Shown: positions 17,968 to 26,401, counted from the stretch's first letter. The stretch: DNA of 64,000 nt from Cyclobacteriaceae bacterium (GCA_016787605.1 JAEUUE010000138.1:58087-122086); one strand, 5' to 3'. Program-made: numbers and translations. Notes: generated from the sequence alone by a model not told the origin.

Positions 17968-18474
17968 ATGCTATCCCCCGAAATCCAACAGAAATTCAAC
18001 GACCAGATTCAGCGTGAGGCGTTTGCCTCCCATTCCTATCTCTATATGGCCTCCTGGTGTGAAAGCCGCAACCTGCCGGGCATCGCCGGCTATTTTTATG
18101 ATGCCAGCGAAGATGAGCGCGAGCACATGTTGTCGCTCTACAAGTACCTTAACACCCAGGGCGGCTTCGCGGAAGTGAAGGCCCTGGGCGAGCCCCGGAA
18201 AGAGTTCAAGAATGTGATGGAACTCCTCGAGCACACCCTGCACCTGGAGCAGACCGTGACCAAAGCCATCAACGAGCTGGTCCACGACTGCGACAAGGCG
18301 AAAGAATATGCACCCTTCCATTTCCTGAAGGAATTCGTCCTCGAGCAGGAACAGAGTGAAAACTCCGTCCTCGACCTGATTGCCAGCGTCAAGCGCATCG
18401 GCGTGGAGGAGCGGAACCTGTACTACCTGGACAAGCACTTCATGAAGATGGTCGCGGCGAAGAAACAGGGGTGA
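17968..18474 (+). CDS. ftnA: Ferritin (non-haem, FtnA-type)
   Basis: 168 residues, the usual bacterial ferritin length. The diiron ferroxidase ligands fall at the same numbers as in E. coli FtnA: Glu17, Tyr24, Glu50, His53, Glu94 and Gln127 (QREAF, DEREHM, LHLEQ, VLEQEQ). It stores iron as a 24-subunit cytoplasmic shell after oxidising Fe(II). It is monocistronic with its own TAnnTTTG promoter, flanked by heptad arrays on both sides. Confidence 0.96.
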   Translation: MLSPEIQQKFNDQIQREAFASHSYLYMASWCESRNLPGIAGYFYDASEDEREHMLSLYKYLNTQGGFAEVKALGEPRKEFKNVMELLEHTLHLEQTVTKAINELVHDCDKAKEYAPFHFLKEFVLEQEQSENSVLDLIASVKRIGVEERNLYYLDKHFMKMVAAKKQG

Positions 18475-18477
18475 CGG

Positions 18478-18512
18478 TGACCAGTGACCGGTGACCAGTA
18501 ACCGGTGACCAG
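18478..18512. repeat. Heptad array F (TGACCRG)
   Basis: Five phased units (TGACCAG, TGACCGG, TGACCAG, TAACCGG, TGACCAG) starting four bases after the ferritin stop. Confidence 0.75.
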
Positions 18513-18516
18513 CCTG

Positions 18517-18545
18517 CCCCGACGTAGTGTTTCACGGAGTCGGGG
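18517..18545. repeat. REP-like hairpin 1 (CCCCGAC...GTCGGGG), copy 2
   Basis: CCCCGAC (18517-18523) pairs with GTCGGGG (18539-18545) around GTAGTGTTTCACGGA. The same element is present inverted at 28527-28555 and, degenerate, at about 17827-17867. Each copy abuts a heptad array. Confidence 0.7.
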
Positions 18546-18549
18546 TGAC

Positions 18550-18650
18550 CGGTGCAATTGCCCCGGGCTTTAACCCGGGGATTTCAGTGATGAGAAAGAT
18601 TGAGGGCCACAGGAACATGGTATTCCGTGAGGCAGCACGATGCGCGTTGT
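18550..18650 (+). repeat. Dispersed ~90-bp repeat with CCCCGGGC hairpin, copy 1
   Basis: Contains the hairpin CCCCGGG-CTTTAA-CCCGGGG (18561-18580) and then AGGGCCACAGGAACATGGTA and CGTGAGGC. It is clearly homologous, in inverted orientation, to about 28340-28440. No open frame; probably a mobile or REP-type non-coding element. Confidence 0.65.
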
Positions 18651-18682
18651 ATGTTTAGGCCGAACTGAGCGTGTTCCCCGTC

Positions 18683-19008
18683 CGGTCACTAGCCACCATT
18701 CTCCCCGCCCCTAACCCCTGAAGGGGAACTACTATTCGAATGATGGCCGATCCACCGATTACAGATCACGGATTGCAGACTACGGATTACAGACTACGGA
18801 CTATCGGTCACGGTCACTAGCCACCATTCTCCCCACCCCTAACCCCTAAAGGGGAACTACTATTCGAATAATGGCCGATCCACCGATTACAGATCACGGA
18901 TTGCAGACTACGGACTACAGACTACGGACTATCGGTCACGGTCACTAGCCACCATTCTCCCCGCCCCTAACCCCTGAAGGGGAACTACTATTCGAATGAT
19001 GGCCGGTA
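18683..19008. repeat. Tandem repeat, 128-129 bp, about 2.5 copies
   Basis: Copies begin at 18683, 18812 and 18940 with GGTCACTAGCCACCATTCTC and are almost identical. Each holds a family-E core (CCCCTAACCCCTGAAGGGG) and an inner heptad array (GATTACA, GATCACG, GATTGCA, GACTACG and so on). Recent tandem duplication of a composite repeat. Confidence 0.85.
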
Positions 19009-19075
19009 TCAAGCACCGGTCCCCTTCAGGCTTGCCCGACGAAGTATTAACTTACGTCAACTAGCAGGCTTACGT

Positions 19076-20212
19076 ATGAAGCATATACTCCGTATTGCCA
19101 TAGTGATTGGCATAGTGGGTTCTGAGCTTTTGGCCCAACCCGGTGGCGAAACGGCCGCCACGTATCTGGCAAAACATTCCCGGTCTCCGGAAGACTATGT
19201 CATTGACAAATTCAAGACATACGATGTGGTTCTCTTCGGCGAGCACCACCTCGTGCGGGAGAATCTACTCTTTGTCCAGCAACTGGTGCCCGCGCTCTAC
19301 CGGAATGGCGTTTACGCCATCGGCATGGAATTCGGGGCGAGCGAACTCCAGGACAAGCTGGACCAGCTCGTCAACGCCGAGGTCTATGATGAAGCGCTCG
19401 CCAGGGAAATCATGTATGCCTACAATGTAACCTGGGCCTACCAGGAGTACATCGATGTGTACAAAGCCGCCTGGAAACTCAACCGCTCGCTGCCGCCTGG
19501 CGCCAGGAAGTTCCGGATTCTGAACCTGAGCTACATCTATCACTGGGAGCGCTTCACCGGGCGAAACCCTGAATCCATGAAAGCCGTGTTCCCCAAGGGC
19601 ACGGCCGACAAGTTCCGTGCGGACATCATTGAAAAGGAAATCTTCGCGAAGAAGGAGAAACTTCTCGCCCTGGTGGGAACCCCGCATGCCTATACCCGGT
19701 ACGGCAATGCCTTCTACAAATACAACGGCGACAACTTCTACGACTACGACCGCGACTGGCTGGGCAACCGGTTACTCCGCAATCACCCGGGCAAGGTCTT
19801 CAATATCCTGTTGCACCAGGCCTTTGTCCGGAAGGTGGGCGATGCCTATGTCCCGGTCTCGCCCGCCGACGGCGCCCTTGAGAAGCTGATGGAAGCGATG
19901 GGCAACCAGCCTGCCGGATTCGACTTACTGAATACCCCCGTCGGGAAACTGCCCGATACCAGTCTTCACGCCGTAGGTTACGAAAACTTTACCCTCGACC
20001 AGCTCTTCGACGGATACATCTTCCTGGAACCCCTGCGGAAGCTGGAGGGTTGTACGGTGATCGAAGGGTTTGTCACCGAGAAGAATCTCGCGCATACCCT
20101 GGAGCAATTCCCCGATCCGGACTGGCATGAGCCCGTGAAGACCCTGGAGGACGTTAACAAATTCATCAGGAACAACTCAAGCCAGATCGCACTTAAGTAC
20201 AGTAAGCTCTGA
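19076..20212 (+). CDS. Secreted ChaN/Tiki-EreA superfamily protein
   Basis: 378 residues with a signal peptide ending at LLAQ (residue 21). The core begins YDVVLFGEHHLVRENLLFVQ, where GEHH (55-58) is the conserved metal/haem-binding style motif of the ChaN / Tiki / erythromycin-esterase superfamily. MEFGASELQ and ALVGTPHAYTRYGNAF are further matching blocks. Family members include haem-binding lipoproteins and metal-dependent hydrolases, so a function in the periplasm on an unknown ligand is likely. It is monocistronic. Confidence 0.65.
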   Translation: MKHILRIAIVIGIVGSELLAQPGGETAATYLAKHSRSPEDYVIDKFKTYDVVLFGEHHLVRENLLFVQQLVPALYRNGVYAIGMEFGASELQDKLDQLVNAEVYDEALAREIMYAYNVTWAYQEYIDVYKAAWKLNRSLPPGARKFRILNLSYIYHWERFTGRNPESMKAVFPKGTADKFRADIIEKEIFAKKEKLLALVGTPHAYTRYGNAFYKYNGDNFYDYDRDWLGNRLLRNHPGKVFNILLHQAFVRKVGDAYVPVSPADGALEKLMEAMGNQPAGFDLLNTPVGKLPDTSLHAVGYENFTLDQLFDGYIFLEPLRKLEGCTVIEGFVTEKNLAHTLEQFPDPDWHEPVKTLEDVNKFIRNNSSQIALKYSKL

Positions 20213-20304
20213 TGGCCTTAGAAGCACTTGACAACAGGCGCGCTTGAGGCCAGGGGCTCTGCGCCTCCGCGCCTCCTTCGGCTACGCTCAGGACAGGTCT
20301 GCGG

Positions 20305-20820
20305 TTATTTTCTCTTATAGAGCCCATCAAACGCCACACTCCAACTGGTTCCACCATCCGTACTCGCTTCCCACAGTTGACGCACCGTTCCATCGGCGTT
20401 GGGCGTCCAGGTGATGCGGTCGGTTTGGAGTTGGCCCTGGGGGTTTTTGGTGGGTTTACTTTGGAGGATCATCGCGGAGCCGTTCCACTCCCCTTCCAGC
20501 TGGAGGTTGCCGCCCTGGTTATCGATCCACAGCTGTTGCCATTTGCCTGTCGACGTGTTGTAGAAATTATAGCTCGTGCCTGTGTAGCCCCCACCGGCCG
20601 CCGTCCAGTTCTCCTGCATCACGCAGTTGCCCTCCATGAGTACGATGCGGTTGGTCCCCGCCACTTTGCCCTTCGGGTTGATCACCTCCCACTCCCCCAC
20701 CCAGAAATGAAACTGCTTCGCCTTCTCATGGCAGCAGGCACAGGGGGTTGGGGTTTGGGCTTTGGTGGTGGTGACCGCGAGGGTCAGCATGGCGATCAAG
20801 GCAAGTGATTTCGCAAGCAT
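20305..20820 (-). CDS. Secreted DUF1579-like protein
   Basis: 171 residues with a signal peptide ending at TKAQ and a mature start with CACCHEKAKQFHFWVGEWEV. The FHFWVGEWEV box, NRIVLMEGNCVMQENW and QLWIDNQGGNLQLEG segments are typical of the lipocalin-like DUF1579 / FDFWVGEW family found in many secreted Bacteroidota proteins. Function unknown. The start at 20820 is next to the left boundary of the AT-rich cassette block (about 20934). Confidence 0.7.
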   Translation of the reverse strand: MLAKSLALIAMLTLAVTTTKAQTPTPCACCHEKAKQFHFWVGEWEVINPKGKVAGTNRIVLMEGNCVMQENWTAAGGGYTGTSYNFYNTSTGKWQQLWIDNQGGNLQLEGEWNGSAMILQSKPTKNPQGQLQTDRITWTPNADGTVRQLWEASTDGGTSWSVAFDGLYKRK

Positions 20821-20943
20821 TGGCTAGATTTATAGGAGTAACTTCCAGCGAGTTAGGCCAGATTTAGACAAGAACCGAGACGTTTGGTGGGGGATTGTTT
20901 GGAGGTGGGTAAATGGGGATATTGGTATTACAAATACACAGTT

Positions 20944-20951
20944 GTTGTGCG
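20944..20951 (+). other. attC-like R' core, cassette 1 start (GTTGTGCG)
   Basis: GTTGTGC differs from the integron core GTTRRRY at one position. Its exact complement CGCACAAC occurs at 23485-23492 after the 707-codon gene, as expected for the two ends of one cassette. Confidence 0.5.
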
Positions 20952-20969
20952 TAATTGCCAATCAAGATT

Positions 20970-21104
20970 ATGTCAAGAACTAAGTGCATAGACAACTATC
21001 CGACCGGTGAAGACACAAATGCTACATTGCGGCTTTATTTTGATAAGAATTACCCAGACGATATAACAAAGTTATTATGTTGGAATCGTCAAGAACACAA
21101 GTAG
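20970..21104 (+). CDS. Possible 44-residue peptide
   Basis: ATG at 20970, stop TAG at 21102. The peptide is hydrophilic, with LRLYFDKNYPDDITKLLCW near its middle. It comes right after the cassette boundary, where integron cassettes usually place the start of their gene. No family recognised; it may be a chance frame or the truncated end of an older cassette gene. Confidence 0.25.
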   Translation: MSRTKCIDNYPTGEDTNATLRLYFDKNYPDDITKLLCWNRQEHK

Positions 21105-21164
21105 AGGGAGATAAAGCGAAGATTAAAATAAAAGAGAAGGAAAATTCAACTTAACCCGATACAT

Positions 21165-23288
21165 ATGAAATCAACTCTTTTTCTAGTGCTATTGGCAATG
21201 ACAGTCTTCGCTAATAGTTCAAGCGCACAAGTTCAACTTACAAGCGATGTCTTATTCCTCCCAGTTAAGCAAGATGATATTCCTGCGGGACTGTATGGCT
21301 ATAAGCTAAACGGCTCGAAGCTGACCGTGTATAATAAGATCACCAGAAGAGAACTAACGCTTAAGAAAGTTCCATTAGCAGATCAAAAAATTAATGAAGG
21401 TGCTTTATTTCAATCACAAATTGATGGCAAGATTAATTTCTCCATTTTATCTGGCGAAAATCGGCTAGTCTTTGGCAATAATGCCCAATTAGAAAGAGCA
21501 TTTCTGGATTCAAGGAACAAAGAATACTTTGAAATTGATCTGAAGAGTGTTGATTCAGCAAGCTCAGTTTTCCAAGTGGCACTAAACGTTAAATCTTTCA
21601 AAAAAATCATCTGCCATTATATCTCATTTGACCTTAAGCAAATTCGCATTATTGAAAATTACTCAAACTCGGGAAGTTATAAACTCAATATTCCGAAGAA
21701 TAATTCACTAGCGTCCCGATTTTATCTTGTATTTTCCAACGATAACTTTACTCATAATATCGTTTTTATTTTCAACGAGCAAAAGCATACAGATGAAATG
21801 AATGTTATGACCATGCCAATTGATTCAATAATGAAGACACGCTATCCACATTTTTTGTTACCTGGCACAATGAAGTTACCTGGGTACCATCCAGTTAGTA
21901 AGTTAAAAGATGGAGATATGTCGGTTGTAGATGGGATTGTTGTAGCAAGGAATCCAAGTGTTAAACCAAAGGCAACATATTTTTGCGGTGTACCAGCCGA
22001 AGCCCAACCTAGTTTAGACCTAAATGATTCTACCACTATGACAACAGTTAATCTACGCAAGGTTTATTTAGATATGAGATTGAAAATGCTGGATGCATAT
22101 TTAGAAATAGAAGGCAGGAAAAAACTTAAGGCATTGTATGAAGGATTAACAAAATCATTAGATTCTCTCGATCAGCTTTCCCAAGCTCCACAGTATAAAA
22201 CAAGCGCATTCTCTAAGATTCTAACTAAAGCTCTTGTCGAAGAACTTTCAATTTTAAGGCCCTATCCGAAAGCTCTGGAGCAATTATATAAGGATAAAGC
22301 ACCTCTTTCGATGAAACGAATCAGCAGAAAAAAAGAAAAGGCGTTAGAAGATGGATTCAATGTATTTTTGTCGGGCGAATACTTTTCTTATGAGAAAGCT
22401 AATATTACAGATATCAACTTCAGGCTGACTCCTACAAATATTGTCAATATTCCATATGCTAGTTTCATTAAAGAATCCCCAAAGGTTATCTCCCGAAACG
22501 TTGGGCAGAAAGAGTTTGTTGCTTTCAATATGAGAGTTTATACAGGTGAACATTCAGTCTTAGATAGTGAGCTTAATTCAATTTTCGAAATGGTTGGACT
22601 CGTACATACAAGCATTGTCACAGTGGGATTCGCACTTTTAAAGCAAAATCAAGAGTATTCCATCGACAGAGGGCGCACATGGATGCAAAGAACAAAGTTT
22701 TCACATGAATACATTGGCACTTGGACCGCGAATGGCGCAGCATCGTGGTTTGAAAGCAACGACACCTATCATTTGAAGATGGACTATTATTTTGGCACTT
22801 ATGATGATTTTAAAAAGGGAATTTATCAGGTCATTCCTGGAAGCGATGGCACTTGTAGGAGGATTAGAGCTGCTTCATATTCCGTTGGCCTTTACGGTTT
22901 AAATTGGATTTGTCATAGTGTTGTCAATTCATTTGCTTTACGCAAATGGAACATTACTCCTGTCAATTACTTTACAAATCTCGTATATATGGTATATGGC
23001 AATCAAGGTATATCGAGTCATGATGGTTATGGGACAAATGTTGTAAAGGGATGTGTGCCCGGTGCCGGTTGTTATTGGCTGAAATTTGCTCCAACACCGA
23101 CCCCACTTCACTTGGTACAAGAGCTTTTCATGGGTGAGGGGCGGGGGACGTTTTTGAGTTCATACTATAATCCATGCACCGGCAATTACCAAACATCAGA
23201 TGCTTCTTATAAATCTGTATATCTAGATTTTGACCCAACCCTGATTAATGAAAGCTCTGTCTTTTATCAAGATGGTTGGTCAAATTGA
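21165..23288 (+). CDS. Large secreted protein of unknown function (cassette 1)
   Basis: 707 residues with a signal peptide ending SSSAQ (residue 22). An N-terminal part is rich in beta-strand-like stretches (about 25-260), a middle part is helical with KKLKALYEGLTKSLDSLDQL (about 320-390), and a C-terminal part (about 460-707) is rich in aromatic residues and contains Cys pairs (DGTCRRI, GCVPGAGCYW, NPCTGNY). No catalytic motif or sorting domain was recognised. Codon use is AT-rich, unlike the GC-rich surroundings, which points to transfer. It lies between complementary boundary octamers, so it appears to be a gene-cassette cargo; at more than 2 kb it is unusually large for one. Confidence 0.75.
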   Translation: MKSTLFLVLLAMTVFANSSSAQVQLTSDVLFLPVKQDDIPAGLYGYKLNGSKLTVYNKITRRELTLKKVPLADQKINEGALFQSQIDGKINFSILSGENRLVFGNNAQLERAFLDSRNKEYFEIDLKSVDSASSVFQVALNVKSFKKIICHYISFDLKQIRIIENYSNSGSYKLNIPKNNSLASRFYLVFSNDNFTHNIVFIFNEQKHTDEMNVMTMPIDSIMKTRYPHFLLPGTMKLPGYHPVSKLKDGDMSVVDGIVVARNPSVKPKATYFCGVPAEAQPSLDLNDSTTMTTVNLRKVYLDMRLKMLDAYLEIEGRKKLKALYEGLTKSLDSLDQLSQAPQYKTSAFSKILTKALVEELSILRPYPKALEQLYKDKAPLSMKRISRKKEKALEDGFNVFLSGEYFSYEKANITDINFRLTPTNIVNIPYASFIKESPKVISRNVGQKEFVAFNMRVYTGEHSVLDSELNSIFEMVGLVHTSIVTVGFALLKQNQEYSIDRGRTWMQRTKFSHEYIGTWTANGAASWFESNDTYHLKMDYYFGTYDDFKKGIYQVIPGSDGTCRRIRAASYSVGLYGLNWICHSVVNSFALRKWNITPVNYFTNLVYMVYGNQGISSHDGYGTNVVKGCVPGAGCYWLKFAPTPTPLHLVQELFMGEGRGTFLSSYYNPCTGNYQTSDASYKSVYLDFDPTLINESSVFYQDGWSN

Positions 23289-23688
23289 TTTACAGTACGC
23301 TCAAGGAGTAAATTGTTAAGTACAAGGATTGATTGTGAAAAATGCTTTATCCTTATCATTATCATTAGTTGGACCTCAAGGCAAGGACACGGTGTCCCTT
23401 ATCGACAAAGAAAATGAAAACACTATTGACACCTGGTATTGTCATTTGGTCTGACATCTACAATTAAGGAACGACAAGCAACTACGCACAACAATGTGCA
23501 TATTCAATTTGGCGGGTTCAGTGTCCTCATTAAGTTTCGGTTTCAATATTTACATTTGTCACGTGGAACAGATTTCAACTTGGTCGCCTTGTCGGCCTAT
23601 CGGCCTTAACAAGGCTCCTAATCCGCCAAACTGAATATGCACTCACGTTGTGCGGCATGCTGCCGGTGCGCAATAAAACTAATGACTT
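23289..23688. other. 400-base gap holding an attC-like site
   Basis: No coding frame. It contains about 195 bases of featureless AT-rich DNA after the 707-codon gene, then the folded inverted repeat 23485-23654, then 34 bases leading to the ATG at 23689. Confidence 0.6.
23485..23654. other. Complete attC-like recombination site
   Basis: Left arm 23485-23516 reads CGCACAAC-AATG-TGCATATTCA-A-TTTGGCGG. The reverse complement of the right arm (23623-23654) reads CGCACAAC-GTGAG-TGCATATTCA-G-TTTGGCGG. So three paired blocks are interrupted by an unequal unpaired spacer (4 versus 5 nt) and a single mismatch, with about 106 nt between the arms. Paired R and L boxes with asymmetric unpaired spacers are the hallmark of integron attC sites (established knowledge). 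The R' box GTTGTGC differs from GTTRRRY at one position. Confidence 0.65.
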
Positions 23689-24867
23689 ATGAATAGAGAC
23701 AAAAGACTAGAAGTAATCAAGAAAATTCAGGAGCTCAGAAAGTCAAAAGTCGTCACTTTGGTTACCAGCGACAGGATCAACCTTAGTGCTCCAATTCATC
23801 AAATGATGAATGATATTGTCTATGAGCAACTAAGAGAAATCAAGTCCAAGGGAGGAGAATTCGAGAACATTGATTTATTTATCTACAGCCGAGGAGGAGA
23901 CAGCGATGCACCATGGAGCATTGTTTCAACAATCCGAGAAGTATTCCCCACCAAAAAGTTCAATGTATTAATACCATTTAGAGCTCACAGTGCAGCAACA
24001 ATGATCAGCCTGGGAGCTGATGAAATAGTAATGACTGAAAAATCGGAATTGGGACCGGTCGACATTACAATTTCAAACTCACCTCTCAACCCACCACATC
24101 CGGTTAACAAGACTCCTATTGACATATCTGTTGAAGATGTTATGGGATTCATTGGTTTACTTGAAAAGCTGGACTGTAATAGAGCAGAAGAAAAGATTAA
24201 GTCCTTTGAAATTCTTGCACATCATATAAATCCACTTGCAATTGGTAAGGTGAATCGCCTACTTGAACAGACTAAACTTGTTGCTGATAGGATGTTATCT
24301 ACAAGGAAGGAGAAATTGTCGACTGAGCAAAATGAAGAGATAGTAAGGAAGTTGGGATCAGAAATTTATTCACATAGACATTCAATTTCTAGAACTGAAG
24401 CACGACAGTTAGGAATCTCCTATGTCAAAAATGCAGAAGACTATAAGGTTGAGAATCTGCTTTGGGAACTGTACCAAGGCTATGCAGAAGTTATGGTGCT
24501 AAAGGAACCTTTCAATCCTGAAAAGCATTTAATTGACAACAACGTCGATAACCATAAATGGGAGAACCTCAAAAAAGCCATGATCGAGTCAGAATATGGG
24601 GCTCACGAACAGGTTTGCGACATCGAGGTCAAGCGACTCAGACAGATTAACCAAGCAATCAATCTAAATCCCCAAATTGCACTGCCTGGTATCCCGGCAG
24701 GGCTTAATGAACAGCAAATTCAGGCTTTTTTTCAGACTTGGCTGTCTCAAAATTTAGGGATACTTTTGAAAGAAGCAACAAAGGCAGCAATTGAAGCGTT
24801 CTTAAAGACCCAGCCTTCTGGACAGATCGAATTGAAGATAACTGATAAGTTATGGAAAAAGATTTAG
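23689..24867 (+). CDS. SDH/SppA-like ClpP-fold serine protease (cassette 2)
   Basis: 392 residues. The first half has the crotonase/ClpP-fold pattern of the serine dehydrogenase proteinase family: VTLVTSDR, IDLFIYSRGGDSDAPWSIVS (62-81), then FRAHSAATMISLGADEIVM with candidate nucleophile Ser101, and SELGPVD. The second half (about 140-392) is helical and without recognised motif. No signal peptide, so it is probably cytoplasmic. Such proteins cleave peptides; the target is unknown. Start at 23689 lies 35 bases after the R' box of the attC-like site, the usual position in a cassette. Its 3' end overlaps a 75-codon gene by 16 bases. AT-rich codon use. Confidence 0.75.
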   Translation: MNRDKRLEVIKKIQELRKSKVVTLVTSDRINLSAPIHQMMNDIVYEQLREIKSKGGEFENIDLFIYSRGGDSDAPWSIVSTIREVFPTKKFNVLIPFRAHSAATMISLGADEIVMTEKSELGPVDITISNSPLNPPHPVNKTPIDISVEDVMGFIGLLEKLDCNRAEEKIKSFEILAHHINPLAIGKVNRLLEQTKLVADRMLSTRKEKLSTEQNEEIVRKLGSEIYSHRHSISRTEARQLGISYVKNAEDYKVENLLWELYQGYAEVMVLKEPFNPEKHLIDNNVDNHKWENLKKAMIESEYGAHEQVCDIEVKRLRQINQAINLNPQIALPGIPAGLNEQQIQAFFQTWLSQNLGILLKEATKAAIEAFLKTQPSGQIELKITDKLWKKI

Positions 24868-25079
24868 TGCAACCTGCAATTGATATCGTTATAAAAGCGC
24901 AGGAATCAGGCGAGGTACTCTTTCAAATTAAGGATCCAAAGAATCTTAATAGAGCGCTTTTGAATGGCATTAAACAAGACTTTTTTCTAATTGACAAGGG
25001 CGCCGTTGTTGTTTATCCTGAACAAAAAATCATCGACTCTCAAAGAGTCTTCATTGAAGACACAACGAGAGTAATTTAG
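24852..25079 (+). CDS. 75-residue partner of the SDH-like protease
   Basis: Starts inside the last codons of the protease gene (16-base overlap) in another frame, so the two are translationally coupled. The product is small, mildly acidic and soluble, with AIDIVIKAQESGEVLFQIKD and a beta-like C-terminal half ending FIEDTTRVI. No family recognised. The overlap suggests an inhibitor, adaptor or substrate of the protease (inference). The cassette ends with CGCACAAC at 25090-25097, matching its start octamer GTTGTGCG at 23647. Confidence 0.55.
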   Translation: MEKDLVQPAIDIVIKAQESGEVLFQIKDPKNLNRALLNGIKQDFFLIDKGAVVVYPEQKIIDSQRVFIEDTTRVI

Positions 25080-25089
25080 GCAGCACGAC

Positions 25090-25097
25090 CGCACAAC
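25090..25097 (+). other. attC-like R'' box, end of cassette 2 (CGCACAAC)
   Basis: Eleven bases after the stop of the 75-codon gene, followed by ACGGTGCG. The complementary octamer starts the same cassette at 23647. The right half of this site, before the gene at 25252, is degenerate and I could not find its R' box. Confidence 0.45.
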
Positions 25098-25251
25098 ACG
25101 GTGCGCCATCCCGGTTACTTGCTCTTGAAATAAATACCTAACTTCGTTTCTACGCAGTGACCCGTGGGACCGCGCGGTCCTGGTGCGCTTGTCAGCCTTG
25201 TTCCCTCCTTCGCGCCAGGCTTTCATTAAGATTCGGCTTTCGTAAGATCAA

Positions 25252-25749
25252 ATGATGATCAAACTAATCACTTTATTTACAGTTATCGTCTCGGCATCCT
25301 ATGGTCAGACAAAAACCTTTAAGGACATAGTAAGGGGTTTCGAGTTCACCTATCCGGATGACTGGATACTTGATACACTGACAAGCAACCCAATGGTCCT
25401 GGCCCCAAAAGAAGACACACCACCAAAATATCCCGCAACATTTCAAGTTCTTACTGAAGAATCTCAGGAAACCCTAGACAAGGTCTTCAAAACTTATGTC
25501 ACTGACTGGTACCCCCATCAAGTGGACAATTTCAAAATAATTGCTCAGGGAAATCGAACAATAAATGACTACACCTTCAAATGGATTGAGTGTGAATATA
25601 AAAAAGCCAATATTACGTACTCGAACATTATCTATGTGACAGTCGGAAACAGACGACTGTATCTAATGGAAGGACACACATCAACAAAGAAGTATCCCAC
25701 CTTCAAAAGCAAATTCTTTAGCATGATTAACAGTTTCAGACTGATTTAG
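25252..25749 (+). CDS. Small secreted protein (cassette 3), PsbP/DUF1795-like
   Basis: 165 residues with an N-terminal signal peptide ending ASYGQ (about residue 19). The mature part starts with FEFTYPDDWIL, and ends YLMEGHTSTKKYPTFKSKFFSMINSFRLI, the layout of small PsbP-like / DUF1795 periplasmic proteins (a fold guess from pattern). Probably periplasmic. AT-rich and placed alone between cassette-type boundaries; the following stretch AAGCCCGGCCTATGACACGG resembles the ends of the neighbouring cassettes. Confidence 0.6.
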   Translation: MMIKLITLFTVIVSASYGQTKTFKDIVRGFEFTYPDDWILDTLTSNPMVLAPKEDTPPKYPATFQVLTEESQETLDKVFKTYVTDWYPHQVDNFKIIAQGNRTINDYTFKWIECEYKKANITYSNIIYVTVGNRRLYLMEGHTSTKKYPTFKSKFFSMINSFRLI

Positions 25750-25756
25750 AAAGCCC

Positions 25757-25845
25757 GGCCTATGACACGGCATATGTATTATGTAGGGTGCTTGTTTAGC
25801 AAGCCCTCCTACGACCCGCAACTGCAAGTAGCCAAACGTTAGCGC
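25757..25845. other. attC-like boundary between cassettes 3 and 4
   Basis: GCCTATGACACGGCATATG starts the region and GTTAGCGC (25838-25845) ends it, with an inner hairpin (GTAGGG..GCTTG / CAAGC..CCTAC, about 25780-25812). The general shape repeats that of the other boundaries (box, ACGG, internal stem, GTT box), but arm pairing is weaker. Confidence 0.4.
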
Positions 25846-25855
25846 CCATTTTGTA

Positions 25856-26401
25856 ATGGAATTACGACTCACATTCAAAAAAAGGGAAATAGCGGACTTG
25901 TATCAAGAATCCTTTGAGACTTGGGACAAAGAATGGACGACGTATTTCAAGTCCAGGAGTTTACCGACAATTACTCTACTCTGCATTACAATTCTATCTT
26001 TCGGCTTGACTTTCGTTCATTTTGACTGGATCTATTACGGCGCCATCTTTCTAATATTTACAGTCATCTACTATTTAAGAACAAGACGACAGAAAAGAAT
26101 AAACGACAAAGAACTAACAAAATGGAAAGAGGCAGTTGATTCATTTATGAGAAAATATGAAAACATTGACGACATAAAATACATATACGACAATGAGAAA
26201 ATTCAATATTTTGAACAGGGTAAACAGATAGATGAAATCCTCTGGAACAACATTACAAGTATGGACACAAATGACAAGTGGATATATGTTTACACGAAAG
26301 ACCCAAAGCAAAATATTTGGATTCCCAGAGTAACGACTGACAAGGAGGAATTGGAATTATTCGAACGGACAATTGAGACTAGATTACAAAACAGGCGCTA
26401 A
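25856..26401 (+). CDS. YcxB-like membrane protein (cassette 4)
   Basis: 181 residues with two adjacent membrane helices (about 38-75) and a C-terminal soluble domain: KIQYFEQGKQIDEILWNNITSM, KWIYVYTKDPKQNIWIPR. This order is that of YcxB-type proteins (PF14317-like), whose function is unknown. Start 11 bases after GTTAGCGC; the TAA stop is inside GCGCTAAC (26395-26402), the exact complement. Such compact packing, with the stop in the R'' box, is typical of gene cassettes. Confidence 0.65.
   Translation: MELRLTFKKREIADLYQESFETWDKEWTTYFKSRSLPTITLLCITILSFGLTFVHFDWIYYGAIFLIFTVIYYLRTRRQKRINDKELTKWKEAVDSFMRKYENIDDIKYIYDNEKIQYFEQGKQIDEILWNNITSMDTNDKWIYVYTKDPKQNIWIPRVTTDKEELELFERTIETRLQNRR

Larger units (their letters stand above)
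18475..19075. other. 600-base repeat island without genes
   Basis: Between ferritin and the ChaN-like gene. It holds, in order, heptad array F, REP hairpin 1, the ~90-bp hairpin element, the 128-bp tandem repeat and a tail with CCCCTTCAGGCTTGCCCGAC. No credible coding frame was seen. The promoter of the downstream gene must lie in about 19010-19075 but shows no clear -7 match. Confidence 0.7.
20821..21164. other. Left boundary of the AT-rich cassette block
   Basis: GC-rich DNA up to about 20920, then AT-rich. ATACACA at 20934-20940 is followed by GTTGTGCG at 20944-20951, an R'-type core-like octamer. A similar ATACACAGTT-GTTGT string recurs at 26473-26488 near the right end. A 44-codon frame (20970-21104) is the only possible coding sequence. 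Confidence 0.5.

Noticed and set aside
25136-25226. Possible tRNA-like or rRNA-like fold in the GC-richer part of the third cassette boundary
   Set aside because: No acceptor stem, T-loop or anticodon arrangement could be traced; better explained as part of a degenerate attC-like site.
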